The position numbers and the translations under genes were made by a program. A DNA stretch of 41,471 nt, taken from NCBI GenBank assembly GCA_022769325.1, contig JALEKC010000042.1:1-41471 (forward strand), given 5' to 3'. Below, in pieces: positions 1 through 10,121 of this stretch. The stretch is from Eubacterium sp. Lineage in GTDB: Bacteria; Bacillota; Clostridia; Lachnospirales; Lachnospiraceae. A model generated the notes under the pieces. It was not told where the DNA came from. It saw only the letters and a list, made by a program, of their open reading frames with translations, and searched no databases. Numbering within the stretch: position 1 is the stretch's first letter; every line of letters begins with the position of its first letter.

Positions 1-1294
1 ACTGCCCGTAAACTTCATACGTCGTCGCATCTTCAAGCGGCAGCCGGATCTCATACCCGCGCACGCGCATCATTTCTTCCCCAAAAATCACTGCCTTTCG
101 AAACTGTGCCGGCTTGGAAGTAACCGGAAAACTCTCGCCCCAGTCATTTTCCACTGTGATCGTGAGATCATCGGCAAACGGACACCAGATTCTTCCGGCA
201 AGTTCCAGACAATCTTCGTGGATATTCAGCACATCGACAGAAAACAGCGATTTTGCCTGCAGACTATACATTTTAATATGATCGAAATACAAGGCGCCCC
301 GCCGGTATACCAGTTCTTTGCGGATGTCTCTGCCATATTTGAGTGAGAGCGCATACAATTTGTACTCCACAAACATTTTATCCAGATGACAGATTAAGTC
401 ATCATCCATATATTGTAGCATTTTCCGGAGCCACTCTTTGTACCAGCTTTGTTCTTCATCTGTTAAAACACCATTTAAGTCATCCCGGAGACGCCATTGG
501 AAATCATATAAAATTAAATATTGAATATACAAAATCACAGTGTCATATTGCTCCAATGACTGCTGAATCAATTCCAAATAATAATGCTCCGGCGTGTCCA
601 GATACCATTCTTTAGAAGTCCCTTTATTTTGAATGGCAGAAGATGCATTTACCCGCTTCCGGTAAAGATGAAGAGCATCTGCAACAACTCCGTATTTCAA
701 TTTGTCAAGAATGATAGAATTGACAAATTTAGAATCTTCCGCAAATTTCAAATTTTCATCAAAGGTATGTTTTTTTAAAACCTCCGCTTTCACAAAAGAT
801 GCGGTAACGTGCATCTGCACATAGGTATATTTTTCAAGAACATCGATAATCCGGCTTCCCTGTTCATATTTAAAGAAAAGCCAATGATAATCCTCCCTTG
901 CCTCAAAAAATTTCTGAGGGCAGGATACTAAATCGATTTTATTTTGATGCTTCTCAAAAAAATCATAGACCGCCTGAAAACTTCCCGCCGTCCACTTATC
1001 ATCGGAATCGAGAAAGTTCACATACTTGCCTTGGACGTATTGCATTCCATAATTTCTGGCTGCGCTGACTCCTTTATTTTCCTGTTTTAAATAAACAATA
1101 TTATCCGGGTAGCGATGGGCATATCTCTCACAGATTTCCTCACTATGGTCCGGACTTCCATCATTTACCAATATAATCTGAATGTTTTTCTCAAAACCAA
1201 TGGTTTGATGAATCACTGATTCCAAGGTTTCTTCCAGATACCATTCTACATTATAAACCGGAATCACCACAGAAAATTTGTATCTATACTCCAC
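1..1294 (-). CDS. GT2 family glycosyltransferase, C-terminus cut by the window edge
   Basis: An open frame runs from a GTG at 1294 to the window edge without a stop, giving about 431 residues. The GTG is preceded by a strong GGAGGA seven bases upstream. The N-terminal half is a GT-A fold of family 2: it begins FSVVIPVYN, has LVNDGSPD for nucleotide binding and FLDSDDKW as the metal-binding DxD region. A helical middle and a beta-rich C-terminal part (from about residue 340) follow, as in wall and capsule transferases with an added domain. Family 2 enzymes transfer sugars from nucleotide donors on the cytoplasmic face. It follows the phosphohexomutase gene across a hairpin at 1319-1349, so it may be partly separate from the upstream operon. 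Acceptor and donor cannot be told from sequence. Confidence 0.85.
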   Translation of the reverse strand, partial: MEYRYKFSVVIPVYNVEWYLEETLESVIHQTIGFEKNIQIILVNDGSPDHSEEICERYAHRYPDNIVYLKQENKGVSAARNYGMQYVQGKYVNFLDSDDKWTAGSFQAVYDFFEKHQNKIDLVSCPQKFFEAREDYHWLFFKYEQGSRIIDVLEKYTYVQMHVTASFVKAEVLKKHTFDENLKFAEDSKFVNSIILDKLKYGVVADALHLYRKRVNASSAIQNKGTSKEWYLDTPEHYYLELIQQSLEQYDTVILYIQYLILYDFQWRLRDDLNGVLTDEEQSWYKEWLRKMLQYMDDDLICHLDKMFVEYKLYALSLKYGRDIRKELVYRRGALYFDHIKMYSLQAKSLFSVDVLNIHEDCLELAGRIWCPFADDLTITVENDWGESFPVTSKPAQFRKAVIFGEEMMRVRGYEIRLPLEDATTYEVYGQ

Positions 1295-1318
1295 GTCTTT
1301 TCCTCCTACAAGACAAGA

Positions 1319-1349
1319 GGCACCAATTGAAAAGGTTCAAATTGGTGCC
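1319..1349 (-). terminator. Hairpin between phosphohexomutase and GT2 genes
   Basis: A ten-base perfect stem (1319-1328 with 1340-1349) extends by three more pairs past a one-base bulge around a short loop. On the minus strand it is followed by CTCTTGTCTTG, which is U-rich but not a pure U tract. It lies just after the pgm stop, so it is probably an intrinsic terminator or attenuator. Partial read-through into the GT2 gene is possible. Confidence 0.6.
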
Positions 1350-1371
1350 GCATACTTTCTTTCCACTTAAT

Positions 1372-3045
1372 TTATTTACAAACGTCAGTAAAGTAGTCCT
1401 CCAATGCAGACACAATCTTTGCTCCTGCTTCTTCGCTGCTTCCCTTTACAAGATAATACATCTTGATTTTTGGCTCGGTACCGGATGGACGAACCAATAC
1501 ATTGATGTCATCTTCCATATTGAACTCCAACACATTGGATTTTGGCAAATTGCCAATTCCTGCTTTGTAATCCTTGACATCTATAACTTTAAATCCGGCA
1601 ATTTCCTTTGGTGCATTGGTGCGAAGGCTTTCCATCAAATCTGCCATTTTCTTTGCACCACTTGCTCCTTCAAAGGTAATGGACTGAAGAGCTTCTTTGA
1701 AATAACCATATTTCTCGTACAACTGATTTAACATTTGCACAAGAGAAATTCCCATTGCCTTATAATGGGCAAACATCTCACAAATCAATAAAGAGGCATT
1801 GACACCATCTTTATCCCGTACATGTCCGCCACTGAGATATCCATAACTTTCTTCAAAACCGAAAATATAGCGGTCTACTTCGCCATCTGCTTCCAAAAAT
1901 CCAATCTGCTCTCCGATAAATTTGAATCCGGTGAGCACACGTCTTACTTCTACACCATAATCCGCTGCAATCTTATCAATCATCTTGGTTGAGACAATCG
2001 TGGTTACCACCACCGGATTTTTCGGCATAGTGCCATTGGCTTTGTATGTTTTGCAAATGTAATCAAATAACAAAATCCCCATCTGGTTACCGGAAATCAG
2101 CTGATATTCGTCGCCCTCTCTCACAGCAACACCCACGCGGTCACAATCTGGATCTGTAGCAAGCAATAAGTCACTTCCCACTTCTTTTGCTTTCTTCAAT
2201 CCTACTTCCAAAGCTTCCCGAATTTCCGGATTTGGATAAGGACATGTGGTAAAATTACCATCCGGCATTTCCTGTTCCTTCGGAATGGTAATCTGAGTAT
2301 ATCCATTTTCTTTTAAGCATCTTGTCACACAATAACGCCCGGTTCCATTAAGAGGTGTATAAACAATAGATACATTTTTATCTATTTCTTTTGGATTGAG
2401 AGCTCGCTCCGACACGGCATCGATAAATCCGGTAATCACATCCTCTTCAATATACTGGATGGTTCCTGCGGCAAGACCAGCCTCAAAATCCATTTTCTTC
2501 ACATCATCAAATACATCAACCGCTTCAATTTCTTTTAAAATAGCATCTGCAACTTCCAATGTAATCTGACATCCGTCTGCCCCATATACTTTATATCCGT
2601 TATATTTGGCCGGATTGTGACTGGCTGTCACCACGATACCACCATCACAGTGCAAGGCACGTACAGCATAGGACAAAGACGGTGTAGGCATCAGTTCTTT
2701 ATAAATATGAACTTGAATCCCATTGGCAGCAAATACTCCGGCAGCTGTCTTTGCAAAGACATCCGACTTAATACGGCTGTCATAGGCAATGGAAACCGAT
2801 GGTTCCTTTACTGCCTGATTAAGATAATTGCTATATCCCTGTGTTGCTCTGGCTACGGTATGCTCATTCATGCGATACGTTCCAGCGCCAATTACACCAC
2901 GAAGTCCACCGGTTCCAAACTCCAAATCCCGGTAAAAACGATCGTTGATTTCTTCCTCTTTTCCATCAATGGCTTTTAATTCGGAAAGCAAATCTTCTTC
3001 TGTCACTTTCCCCAGCCATCTCTTATAGTTTTCCATAATATCCAT
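1372..3045 (-). CDS. pgm: Phosphohexomutase (phosphoglucomutase/phosphomannomutase)
   Basis: This 557-residue protein has all marks of the alpha-D-phosphohexomutase family: the phosphoserine loop TASHNP, the metal loop DPDCDR, the sugar-specificity loop GFEESYGY and the C-terminal phosphate-binding RPSGTEPK. The enzyme interconverts hexose 6-phosphates and 1-phosphates in the cytosol. Here it could supply glucose-1-P to RfbF (CDP-glucose) and mannose-1-P to ManC (GDP-mannose), since no other mutase lies in the locus. Length and motifs match the Firmicute PgcA type. The ATG at 3045 has AAGGAGG seven bases upstream. It starts 12 bases after the rmd stop, so the two are co-transcribed. Glucose versus mannose preference is inference. 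Confidence 0.93.
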   Translation of the reverse strand: MDIMENYKRWLGKVTEEDLLSELKAIDGKEEEINDRFYRDLEFGTGGLRGVIGAGTYRMNEHTVARATQGYSNYLNQAVKEPSVSIAYDSRIKSDVFAKTAAGVFAANGIQVHIYKELMPTPSLSYAVRALHCDGGIVVTASHNPAKYNGYKVYGADGCQITLEVADAILKEIEAVDVFDDVKKMDFEAGLAAGTIQYIEEDVITGFIDAVSERALNPKEIDKNVSIVYTPLNGTGRYCVTRCLKENGYTQITIPKEQEMPDGNFTTCPYPNPEIREALEVGLKKAKEVGSDLLLATDPDCDRVGVAVREGDEYQLISGNQMGILLFDYICKTYKANGTMPKNPVVVTTIVSTKMIDKIAADYGVEVRRVLTGFKFIGEQIGFLEADGEVDRYIFGFEESYGYLSGGHVRDKDGVNASLLICEMFAHYKAMGISLVQMLNQLYEKYGYFKEALQSITFEGASGAKKMADLMESLRTNAPKEIAGFKVIDVKDYKAGIGNLPKSNVLEFNMEDDINVLVRPSGTEPKIKMYYLVKGSSEEAGAKIVSALEDYFTDVCK

Positions 3046-3057
3046 CTTGAATCCTCC

Positions 3058-4023
3058 TTATCCTTTCACATTTTCACGCCAATAATCTAAGGTATCTTTT
3101 AACGTCTGTTCCAGACTTATCTTTCGCTTCCAATCTGTCTGCTCTAAAATTTTCGATATATCAGCTTCGATAATTGGTACATCGATGGGACGCAATCTCG
3201 CCTGCTCCACTTCAACCCGAATCTCTCTTCCCGAAAGCCGGATGATGTTATCTAAAATTTCCTGAATCTCATATGCCTTTCCGGAACCCACATTATATGT
3301 CTCTCCGCTTTTTCCCTGTCGAATCAGACATTCATAGGCAGCAATAACATCACGAACATCGGTAAAATCCCGTTTTGCTTTTAAATTCCCCACATGAATA
3401 ACCGGTTCCCGAAGTCCTTTTTCCACTTCAACCACCTGTTTACAAAAATCCGATACCACAAATTGGGGAGACTGCCTTGGCCCCACATGAGTAAAGGCAC
3501 GAACCATAACCAACTGAAGCTGATAAGCTTGGGCATAAATCGTACCAAGCATATTTTGACAACTCTTTGTGGCGGCATATATATTTCCCGGACGAAGTAC
3601 GGTATCTTCCGTAATCGGAACCTGATCCGGCTCAATTCTTCCATATTCTTCTCCTGAGCCTATCAACAATACTCGCCCCTTATATTCCATTTCTTTCAGT
3701 ACATCCAACAAATTTAATGCACCTTTAATATTTACATCAACTGTTAATTGTGGATTCGACCAGGATACTGCAACAGAACTCTGGGCAGCCAGATGAAAAA
3801 TATAATCTGGCTTAAATGCATCGATTACATCTACAATTTCCTGCTTTTGCAAAAGGTTCATATCCACAACATCATAACCTTCTGGCTCTAGTTCTTCCTG
3901 TTTCATCTTTGTGGAGCGCACCTGATAACTGCACTCCTGACTCAAATATTCTGCCAGATATTTTCCTACAAATCCGGCACCACCAATAATTAATGCTTTT
4001 TTCATTCCTTCATTCACTTTCAT
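3058..4023 (-). CDS. rmd: GDP-6-deoxy-D-mannose (GDP-4-keto-6-deoxy-mannose) reductase
   Basis: This extended short-chain dehydrogenase of 321 residues has the Rossmann motif GGAGFVGKYL near residue 14, the catalytic YAATK (YxxxK) near residue 150, and VRAFTHVGPRQ. That combination is typical of Rmd, which reduces the Gmd product to GDP-D-rhamnose. Its place directly after gmd in the operon supports this over other 4-ketosugar reductases. The start is uncertain: the ATG at 4023 has no clear ribosome site, and an in-frame Met six codons in (MKKALIIGG) fits the usual N-terminus. The 70 bases before it carry two overlapping hairpins (separate entry). GDP-fucose synthase is less likely because of the adjacent Rmd-type motifs. 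Confidence 0.85.
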   Translation of the reverse strand: MKVNEGMKKALIIGGAGFVGKYLAEYLSQECSYQVRSTKMKQEELEPEGYDVVDMNLLQKQEIVDVIDAFKPDYIFHLAAQSSVAVSWSNPQLTVDVNIKGALNLLDVLKEMEYKGRVLLIGSGEEYGRIEPDQVPITEDTVLRPGNIYAATKSCQNMLGTIYAQAYQLQLVMVRAFTHVGPRQSPQFVVSDFCKQVVEVEKGLREPVIHVGNLKAKRDFTDVRDVIAAYECLIRQGKSGETYNVGSGKAYEIQEILDNIIRLSGREIRVEVEQARLRPIDVPIIEADISKILEQTDWKRKISLEQTLKDTLDYWRENVKG

Positions 4024-4029
4024 TTAAAA

Positions 4030-4084
4030 TGTGGGAAACGGCGCTGGCATCGCCCACATATGCGGTAAATCCCGGCGCCGTTTC
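4030..4084 (-). promoter_or_regulatory. Two mutually exclusive hairpins in the gmd-rmd gap
   Basis: A perfect ten-base stem pairs 4035-4044 with 4075-4084 around a 30-base loop. A second six-base stem pairs 4030-4035 with 4053-4058. In the transcript it ends in CCCACAUUUU just before the rmd start. Position 4035 is used by both, and the second stem uses the loop of the first, so only one can form. The arrangement is seen directly. Its role (RNA processing, attenuation or start-site masking) is inference. Confidence 0.45.
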
Positions 4085-4096
4085 ACTATAGATTTA

Positions 4097-5173
<1,077 letters not shown>

Positions 5174-5183
5174 TTACCAAATC

Positions 5184-6254
5184 TTAGATATACTCATTGC
5201 GGTTGCAAATTCTAAGATTTTCAAGTACTTTCTTAATATCTCCGGCATGTCCTTTATCACAGATCAAAAGAGCATCGTCGGTATCTACAACGATAATATC
5301 TTCCAGACCTACCGCTGCAATCAACTTGTCCGAACCTTCAATAATGGAATTTTTGGTTTCCACCGTAATGACATTTCCCTGAACGGCATTGCCAAATTCA
5401 TTGGTAGAACGGATACGTCCCACAGCCAGCCAAGAACCCACATCATCCCATCCGAAGGTGCCGGGAAGGACAAAAATGTTATCTGCCTTTTCCATGATAC
5501 CATAATCGATGGACTCAGACTCCATTTTTTCAAATTCTGCCTCCAAAACACTTTCCTGATCTTCCGTGCCGATAGCATCTTGAATTTTCACAAGACCTTC
5601 GTAAGTTTCAGGCATGAATTCTTTCATATTATTTAAAATGGTAGAAATCTTCCATACAAACATACCACTATTCCAAAGATAAGACTCATCTGCCAGATAC
5701 TCTTTGGCTTTCTTAAGATTCGGTTTTTCCACAAAACATTCTACACCATAGGCCCGTCCTTCACTCTGGTCCGGATCAAATTTAATATATCCATAACCGG
5801 TTTCCGGATAATTTGGTGTAATACCGATGGTTGTCAAATTACTTCCTTTTTCTGCCACCTGGCAGGCATCTTTCAATACATCCACAAACATGGAATTATA
5901 CTTAATTAAATGATCCGATGGAAGAACAATCATCAATGCATCTTCATACTTTTTGTTGATATGCATGGCCGCCAGTCCAACACATGGTGCCGTATTTCTT
6001 CCCACCGGTTCGCAGAGAATATTCTCCTCCGGCAAATCCGGCAACTGCTCTTTTGCCAAACCTTTATAATCCCGATTGGTTACGATATAAATATCCTCCA
6101 TGTCAACCAAAGGTAAGATACGATTTACCGTATGCTGAATCATAGTAATTCCATCATCCGTCAGACTCAAAAACTGTTTTGGCAGACTTTTACGGCTTTT
6201 TGGCCAAAATCTTTCGCCACGCCCACCTGCCATAATCATTGCTGTAACTTTCAT
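5184..6254 (-). CDS. manC: Mannose-1-phosphate guanylyltransferase
   Basis: This 356-residue nucleotidyltransferase has the N-terminal pyrophosphorylase signature MIMAGGRGERFWPKSR, the GTP/sugar-binding LPSDHLI, and CFVEKP in the central sheet. It makes GDP-mannose from mannose-1-P and GTP. It is the short form: the C-terminal cupin isomerase domain of fused ManC/AlgA proteins is absent, which agrees with a separate manA gene directly upstream (18-base gap). The ribosome site AAAGGAAA lies before the ATG. It feeds Gmd and possibly the polyprenyl-phosphate-mannose type transferase at 7262. Confidence 0.94.
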   Translation of the reverse strand: MKVTAMIMAGGRGERFWPKSRKSLPKQFLSLTDDGITMIQHTVNRILPLVDMEDIYIVTNRDYKGLAKEQLPDLPEENILCEPVGRNTAPCVGLAAMHINKKYEDALMIVLPSDHLIKYNSMFVDVLKDACQVAEKGSNLTTIGITPNYPETGYGYIKFDPDQSEGRAYGVECFVEKPNLKKAKEYLADESYLWNSGMFVWKISTILNNMKEFMPETYEGLVKIQDAIGTEDQESVLEAEFEKMESESIDYGIMEKADNIFVLPGTFGWDDVGSWLAVGRIRSTNEFGNAVQGNVITVETKNSIIEGSDKLIAAVGLEDIIVVDTDDALLICDKGHAGDIKKVLENLRICNRNEYI

Positions 6255-6272
6255 AACATTTCCTTTCTTTTA

Positions 6273-7235
6273 TTATAATTTTGACATTAAAATTTCATTG
6301 GTTCCATGGATATAATATTCGCCAAATCCCGCCGGCACAAAAATACTATCTCCTGCTTTGAAATCATACCGGCGACCTTTATATTCGAGATAGCCATCTC
6401 CCTTTACAACAAGCAGTGACTGAAACGATGTCTTATCACACCAAAATTTGATTTTTCCACCAGAACAATCAATCTTGTTGACACAGAAATAATCACATTC
6501 AAATAGGCGACGAATTCTTCCATGAGGCAATCGCACTTCATTGTTGTCAAACACCTGTGAAGGAACAATAGGCGTCCGATCAATGACTTCCACTCCACGT
6601 TCAATATGAAGCTGTCTGTAATTTCCATTTTTATCTTTCCGAAGGTAATCATATACTCGAAATGTGGTATTGGAATTTTGTTGAATCTCCGCTATAACCA
6701 CACCGGCACCAATGGCATGAATGGTACCCGGATGGATAAAAAACACATCGCCTTCATTCACTTCTACTTTATTTAATATTTCAGGAATCGAACCATCCCG
6801 CATCTTTTCTTCCAATTTTTCTTTCGATACTTCCTGATTCAAACCATAGTAGAGAAAAGCATGGGGCTTTGCTGCCAAAACATACCACATTTCCGCTTTT
6901 CCTTCTTCTCCCAGTTCACTTTTTGCCGTGTCATCCGATGGGTGAACCTGAATCGAAAGATTTTCCTTGGCATCAATAAATTTTATCAAAATTGGAAATT
7001 TATCGTCTGGTTGAAATCGCTGGGAAACGTACTCTGGAAACTCATCCAGAACCTCTTCCAAAGATTTCCCTTTAAATGCTCCATTGCGAACGATACTCTT
7101 TCCATCCGGATGGCAACTCAATTCCCAACTCTCTGCTGTACAATCGCCATCTCCACATTTTCCAAATAAATGCTCAAGTTCATGTCCGCCCCACAAATAA
7201 TCTTTGTATGCCGGAGCCAATTTCATCGGATACAT
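6273..7235 (-). CDS. manA: Mannose-6-phosphate isomerase, class I
   Basis: This 320-residue cupin-type isomerase shows the zinc-site motifs QVHPSDD and HPGTIHAIG, plus the N-terminal PAYKDYLWGG of the short Firmicute class I enzymes. It converts fructose-6-P to mannose-6-P, the entry point to GDP-mannose. A GAGGGG stretch before the ATG at 7235 serves as ribosome site. It lies between the DPM1-like gene and manC in the same operon, so fructose-6-P can be carried to GDP-rhamnose by enzymes all encoded here. No unusual residues were noted. Confidence 0.94.
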   Translation of the reverse strand: MYPMKLAPAYKDYLWGGHELEHLFGKCGDGDCTAESWELSCHPDGKSIVRNGAFKGKSLEEVLDEFPEYVSQRFQPDDKFPILIKFIDAKENLSIQVHPSDDTAKSELGEEGKAEMWYVLAAKPHAFLYYGLNQEVSKEKLEEKMRDGSIPEILNKVEVNEGDVFFIHPGTIHAIGAGVVIAEIQQNSNTTFRVYDYLRKDKNGNYRQLHIERGVEVIDRTPIVPSQVFDNNEVRLPHGRIRRLFECDYFCVNKIDCSGGKIKFWCDKTSFQSLLVVKGDGYLEYKGRRYDFKAGDSIFVPAGFGEYYIHGTNEILMSKL

Positions 7236-7261
7236 AAGCGCCCCTCTTCGTCCTTATTGTA

Positions 7262-7969
7262 CTATTTGCCGGCGATACGTGTCACCGTCAACTTAAATAA
7301 TGTCTTAATATAACTCATGATAAATGGTATTAAACGTCTCTTGGATTCCCCATAAATTCTCTTATTGAATTCAATCGGAATTTCTCCAATTTTCAATTTT
7401 TTATTCGATTTATTCAGTCGGAGACGCAAAAGCACTTCCTGAAGCACATCGTAATTGTGACAGGTAAGTTTCACTCTCTTTAACTGCGCAGTCTCATACA
7501 TACGATAATCCGTGGAAATATCTTTTGCCTTGATTCCAAGGAAAAAGCGGAACATTCCATTTAATATGTGAGACATGATGATGGATGATTTGGCATCGTT
7601 GGTCTTTCCACCCTCCACATAACGGGATCCGATGACAACATCGCATTGCTCTTCTGTAAATTTTTTATAGATATCCGGAATATACTTAGGGTTATGAGAT
7701 CCATCGCTGTCCAAAATCAGGAACTTGTCCTTCTCGGCATACTTGATTCCGGTTTTAAACGCTCCGGCAAAGGCGGGCTCTTCCTGATTGATATAACGAG
7801 CACCAAACTCTTCGCATACGCCTTTTGTATTATCCAATGGTTCTGCGGTATCCACAACCAAAATCTCGTACTCTTCTCCGGTTTTCTCAACATTTTCAAT
7901 AATTTGCGGCAATAAGACTCTTAAATTATCTTCTTCTTTATATGCCAGCAAAACTACGCTGATTCCCAT
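7262..7969 (-). CDS. DPM1-like GT2 glycosyltransferase (polyprenyl-phosphate sugar synthase)
   Basis: This 235-residue protein is a compact GT-A domain with no membrane segment. It starts ISVVLLAYKEEDNL and has DSDGSHNPKYIP (DxD-like) near residue 90 and VIGSRYVEGG, motifs typical of dolichyl/polyprenyl-phosphate mannose synthases. Such enzymes load a sugar onto a polyprenyl phosphate for use by GT-C transferases outside the membrane. The next genes upstream encode a GtrA-like protein and two large membrane proteins, and the next downstream make GDP-mannose and GDP-rhamnose, so a GDP-sugar donor is likely. GGAGGAAGAGAC precedes the ATG. The exact sugar is inference. Confidence 0.85.
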   Translation of the reverse strand: MGISVVLLAYKEEDNLRVLLPQIIENVEKTGEEYEILVVDTAEPLDNTKGVCEEFGARYINQEEPAFAGAFKTGIKYAEKDKFLILDSDGSHNPKYIPDIYKKFTEEQCDVVIGSRYVEGGKTNDAKSSIIMSHILNGMFRFFLGIKAKDISTDYRMYETAQLKRVKLTCHNYDVLQEVLLRLRLNKSNKKLKIGEIPIEFNKRIYGESKRRLIPFIMSYIKTLFKLTVTRIAGK

Positions 7970-8012
7970 GTCTCTTCCTCCATCATTCTAGTTATTCATT
8001 CTTCAACAATTT

Positions 8013-8041
8013 ATTTTACCATACAAAAAGGCATTTGAAAA
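8013..8041 (-). promoter_or_regulatory. Possible weak promoter before the DPM1-like gene
   Basis: On the minus strand TTTTCA (8036-8041), a 17-base spacer and TAAAAT (8013-8018) occur in the 79-base gap after the GtrA-like gene. The match to the vegetative consensus is partial, so it could be an internal booster promoter for the mannose branch or chance in AT-rich DNA. Confidence 0.3.
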
Positions 8042-8048
8042 GGGGTTT

Positions 8049-8603
8049 TTATGATTCTTCTGCCTTAAATGCCCATAATTTATTCATTAAAAAGTTAATT
8101 GGAATGGCAATCACAAGGCTAATCAATGGGGCAATGCGGTCAGAGATATGACAAACGCTTACCCATACGGTATTTAAAACCGGATTTAAGACAATTCCAG
8201 TCACACCATAGGAGAGATAGGTCTTAAATAATGCCTTTCCAAAACTTCTTGTTTTTCCTTCTTCCAATTTAAATACAAAGCGGTTGTTGAGCAAAAAGGA
8301 TACAAAGACACTAATTAAAAATCCAATGGCTGTTGCAATCCATACTGCTACCGGTGCATTTTCAAATCCAAAAACCGTCATCTTGTCCACACCGGCACTC
8401 TGCAACCCGATGAGGCTCAATAAATAAATGACATAATTAAATACAGTATTCCAGACTCCTACCAGCCCAAATTTTACAAACTGAAACAAAGCCTCCCACT
8501 GTTCTTCCGTGAACTCTTTATGCACCAATTTCAGTAAAAGGCCAAAAATGGTACGCACCATCGACTCAATTATATTCCATAATACTTCACCAATTTTATT
8601 CAT
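8049..8603 (-). CDS. GtrA-like membrane protein
   Basis: This small protein of 184 residues has four predicted membrane helices. It has the FxKFGLVGVWNTVFNYVIY start of the GtrA domain near residue 40, followed by FLLNNRFVF and a final helix ending NFLMNKLWAF, the family's usual closing motif. GtrA-type proteins are thought to move or present polyprenyl-linked sugars across the membrane. It sits between a large membrane transferase gene and the DPM1-like gene, the classic pairing of a polyprenyl-P-sugar synthase with GtrA. Its N-terminal extension of about 35 residues is amphipathic and unremarkable. GGAGACAATATC precedes the ATG. Confidence 0.88.
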   Translation of the reverse strand: MNKIGEVLWNIIESMVRTIFGLLLKLVHKEFTEEQWEALFQFVKFGLVGVWNTVFNYVIYLLSLIGLQSAGVDKMTVFGFENAPVAVWIATAIGFLISVFVSFLLNNRFVFKLEEGKTRSFGKALFKTYLSYGVTGIVLNPVLNTVWVSVCHISDRIAPLISLVIAIPINFLMNKLWAFKAEES

Positions 8604-8645
8604 GATATTGTCTCCTGTCCTTTTATCTTCTTTCGTTCTATCTTA

Positions 8646-10103
8646 TCAAGAGATAAAACAATTTGCAAATGAATATAGCATAAATAGTATCATCGGCAGG
8701 CTTCGCAGCAATACAGGACCACGTTCAAACGCAGTCATTTCCTCGTTTGGGGTCACACCTCGCCAATGGCGATATAAATCCATCACCGTTGCCGCCATCC
8801 ATCCAACAAGAGCAGCCGTGAGCAATGAGATATAAAGATCTACCGGAATTCCAGCCATCTTTTGAACTAAAATCGGATAAATGGTTCCAAAATCTCCACC
8901 ATCGGTATGCAATCCGGCCAATTGAGAAATCACGCCTCCATTAATCAAGTCATTGTCATAATTAAAGAGCCAGCCCAGGGCACAGACTGCCAGCCAAAAG
9001 ATGGAAAAAAAGCACTCAATCAAGCAAAACAATTTTTTCCGGTAACTGAATCCCAGCATAATAACCGCAAAGGGAACCATATATACCAGCCAGTTTGGAT
9101 GCCATTGCACAAATAGAATAAACGCCAGCCAGGATAACATTGGTAATCCAAATGCAAGGGGCATGGTTACTTTTTTTATGCTATATGCCACAATGCAAAT
9201 CAGTACAAATAATAAGATGAAATAACTGCTATTGGCAGTATAAACATTTCTGGTTGTGGGAATTCCCGCATTAAATAGTCGTTCCCAGAAACTATACAAT
9301 CCACTCATATATTTTTGTACCCTTTGATATCCCGGATCGGAACCATAAAAAATCTGTTGTAGTAAAAGACCGGCTACCGACACTAGGCAGTCCCGCAAAA
9401 TATAGATAATTCTTTTTTCACGAAGTAAAAACAAGGGAACCAGACCAATTAGAACAAGGGGTTTGTAAAAAGCAGCTATGGCATAAAAAGCCAATTCCCA
9501 CTTTTTCTTTCCCTGAAGCCAGGCACGCAACCCCAGTACCATGAAAAACAAAGCAAAAATATCCATCTGGGATATCATCAACAAACCATACCATAAAATC
9601 GGTGATGTTAAAAAGCAAAAGGAAACCCATTTTGTGGTCTCTGCTTTCATGGAAACTTCTTTACATATATCTGCCAGTACTTTGGTAAGATAAAATACAG
9701 CCGCAGTAAATAACAATTTTAACAGCAATTCATATACAAGAAAAGGAATCGCAACATGCAATACTTTTCCGATGATATAAACCGGGAGACAAATAACGCC
9801 CAAGGTAGCATAATTGATGATGGAATAATTCGCACCAGCGCTGAGATTTTTTCCCCAAACCGAGTCATAATATCCGGATAAAGCCTGTTTGTTCACAATG
9901 GTATAAAAGTCTTTTAACCGTCCATTTAAGAGACAGGAATCAAAGGTCAAAGACTGGGTCACTGTCAATTTAAAGTCTTTCAAAAAGCAGAAAAAGAATG
10001 TCATAATTGCAACAAAAACAAAAACTGCAATCCAGTCTCCTTTTCGCGGGCCCCCGGTTCCATCATTCCATATATTTACCCTCTTACGAAATTTCTCCAT
10101 CAT
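8646..10103 (-). CDS. Polytopic membrane protein, probable GT-C glycosyltransferase
   Basis: This 485-residue protein begins with a cytoplasmic basic tail followed by about ten or more hydrophobic segments. The first outside loop carries acidic residues (SLTFDSCLLNGRLKDFY), as expected of GT-C transferases that use polyprenyl-phosphate sugars. WHPNWLVYMVPF in the later half resembles mannosyltransferases of the GT87/PIG-M-like groups. The family cannot be named firmly by eye. Its place beside GtrA-like and DPM1-like genes suggests that it uses the lipid-linked sugar they provide. The ATG at 10103 has GGAGGAATCAA before it; a second ATG follows directly. Confidence 0.7.
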   Translation of the reverse strand: MMEKFRKRVNIWNDGTGGPRKGDWIAVFVFVAIMTFFFCFLKDFKLTVTQSLTFDSCLLNGRLKDFYTIVNKQALSGYYDSVWGKNLSAGANYSIINYATLGVICLPVYIIGKVLHVAIPFLVYELLLKLLFTAAVFYLTKVLADICKEVSMKAETTKWVSFCFLTSPILWYGLLMISQMDIFALFFMVLGLRAWLQGKKKWELAFYAIAAFYKPLVLIGLVPLFLLREKRIIYILRDCLVSVAGLLLQQIFYGSDPGYQRVQKYMSGLYSFWERLFNAGIPTTRNVYTANSSYFILLFVLICIVAYSIKKVTMPLAFGLPMLSWLAFILFVQWHPNWLVYMVPFAVIMLGFSYRKKLFCLIECFFSIFWLAVCALGWLFNYDNDLINGGVISQLAGLHTDGGDFGTIYPILVQKMAGIPVDLYISLLTAALVGWMAATVMDLYRHWRGVTPNEEMTAFERGPVLLRSLPMILFMLYSFANCFIS

Positions 10104-10121
10104 TTGATTCCTCCTATGCTC

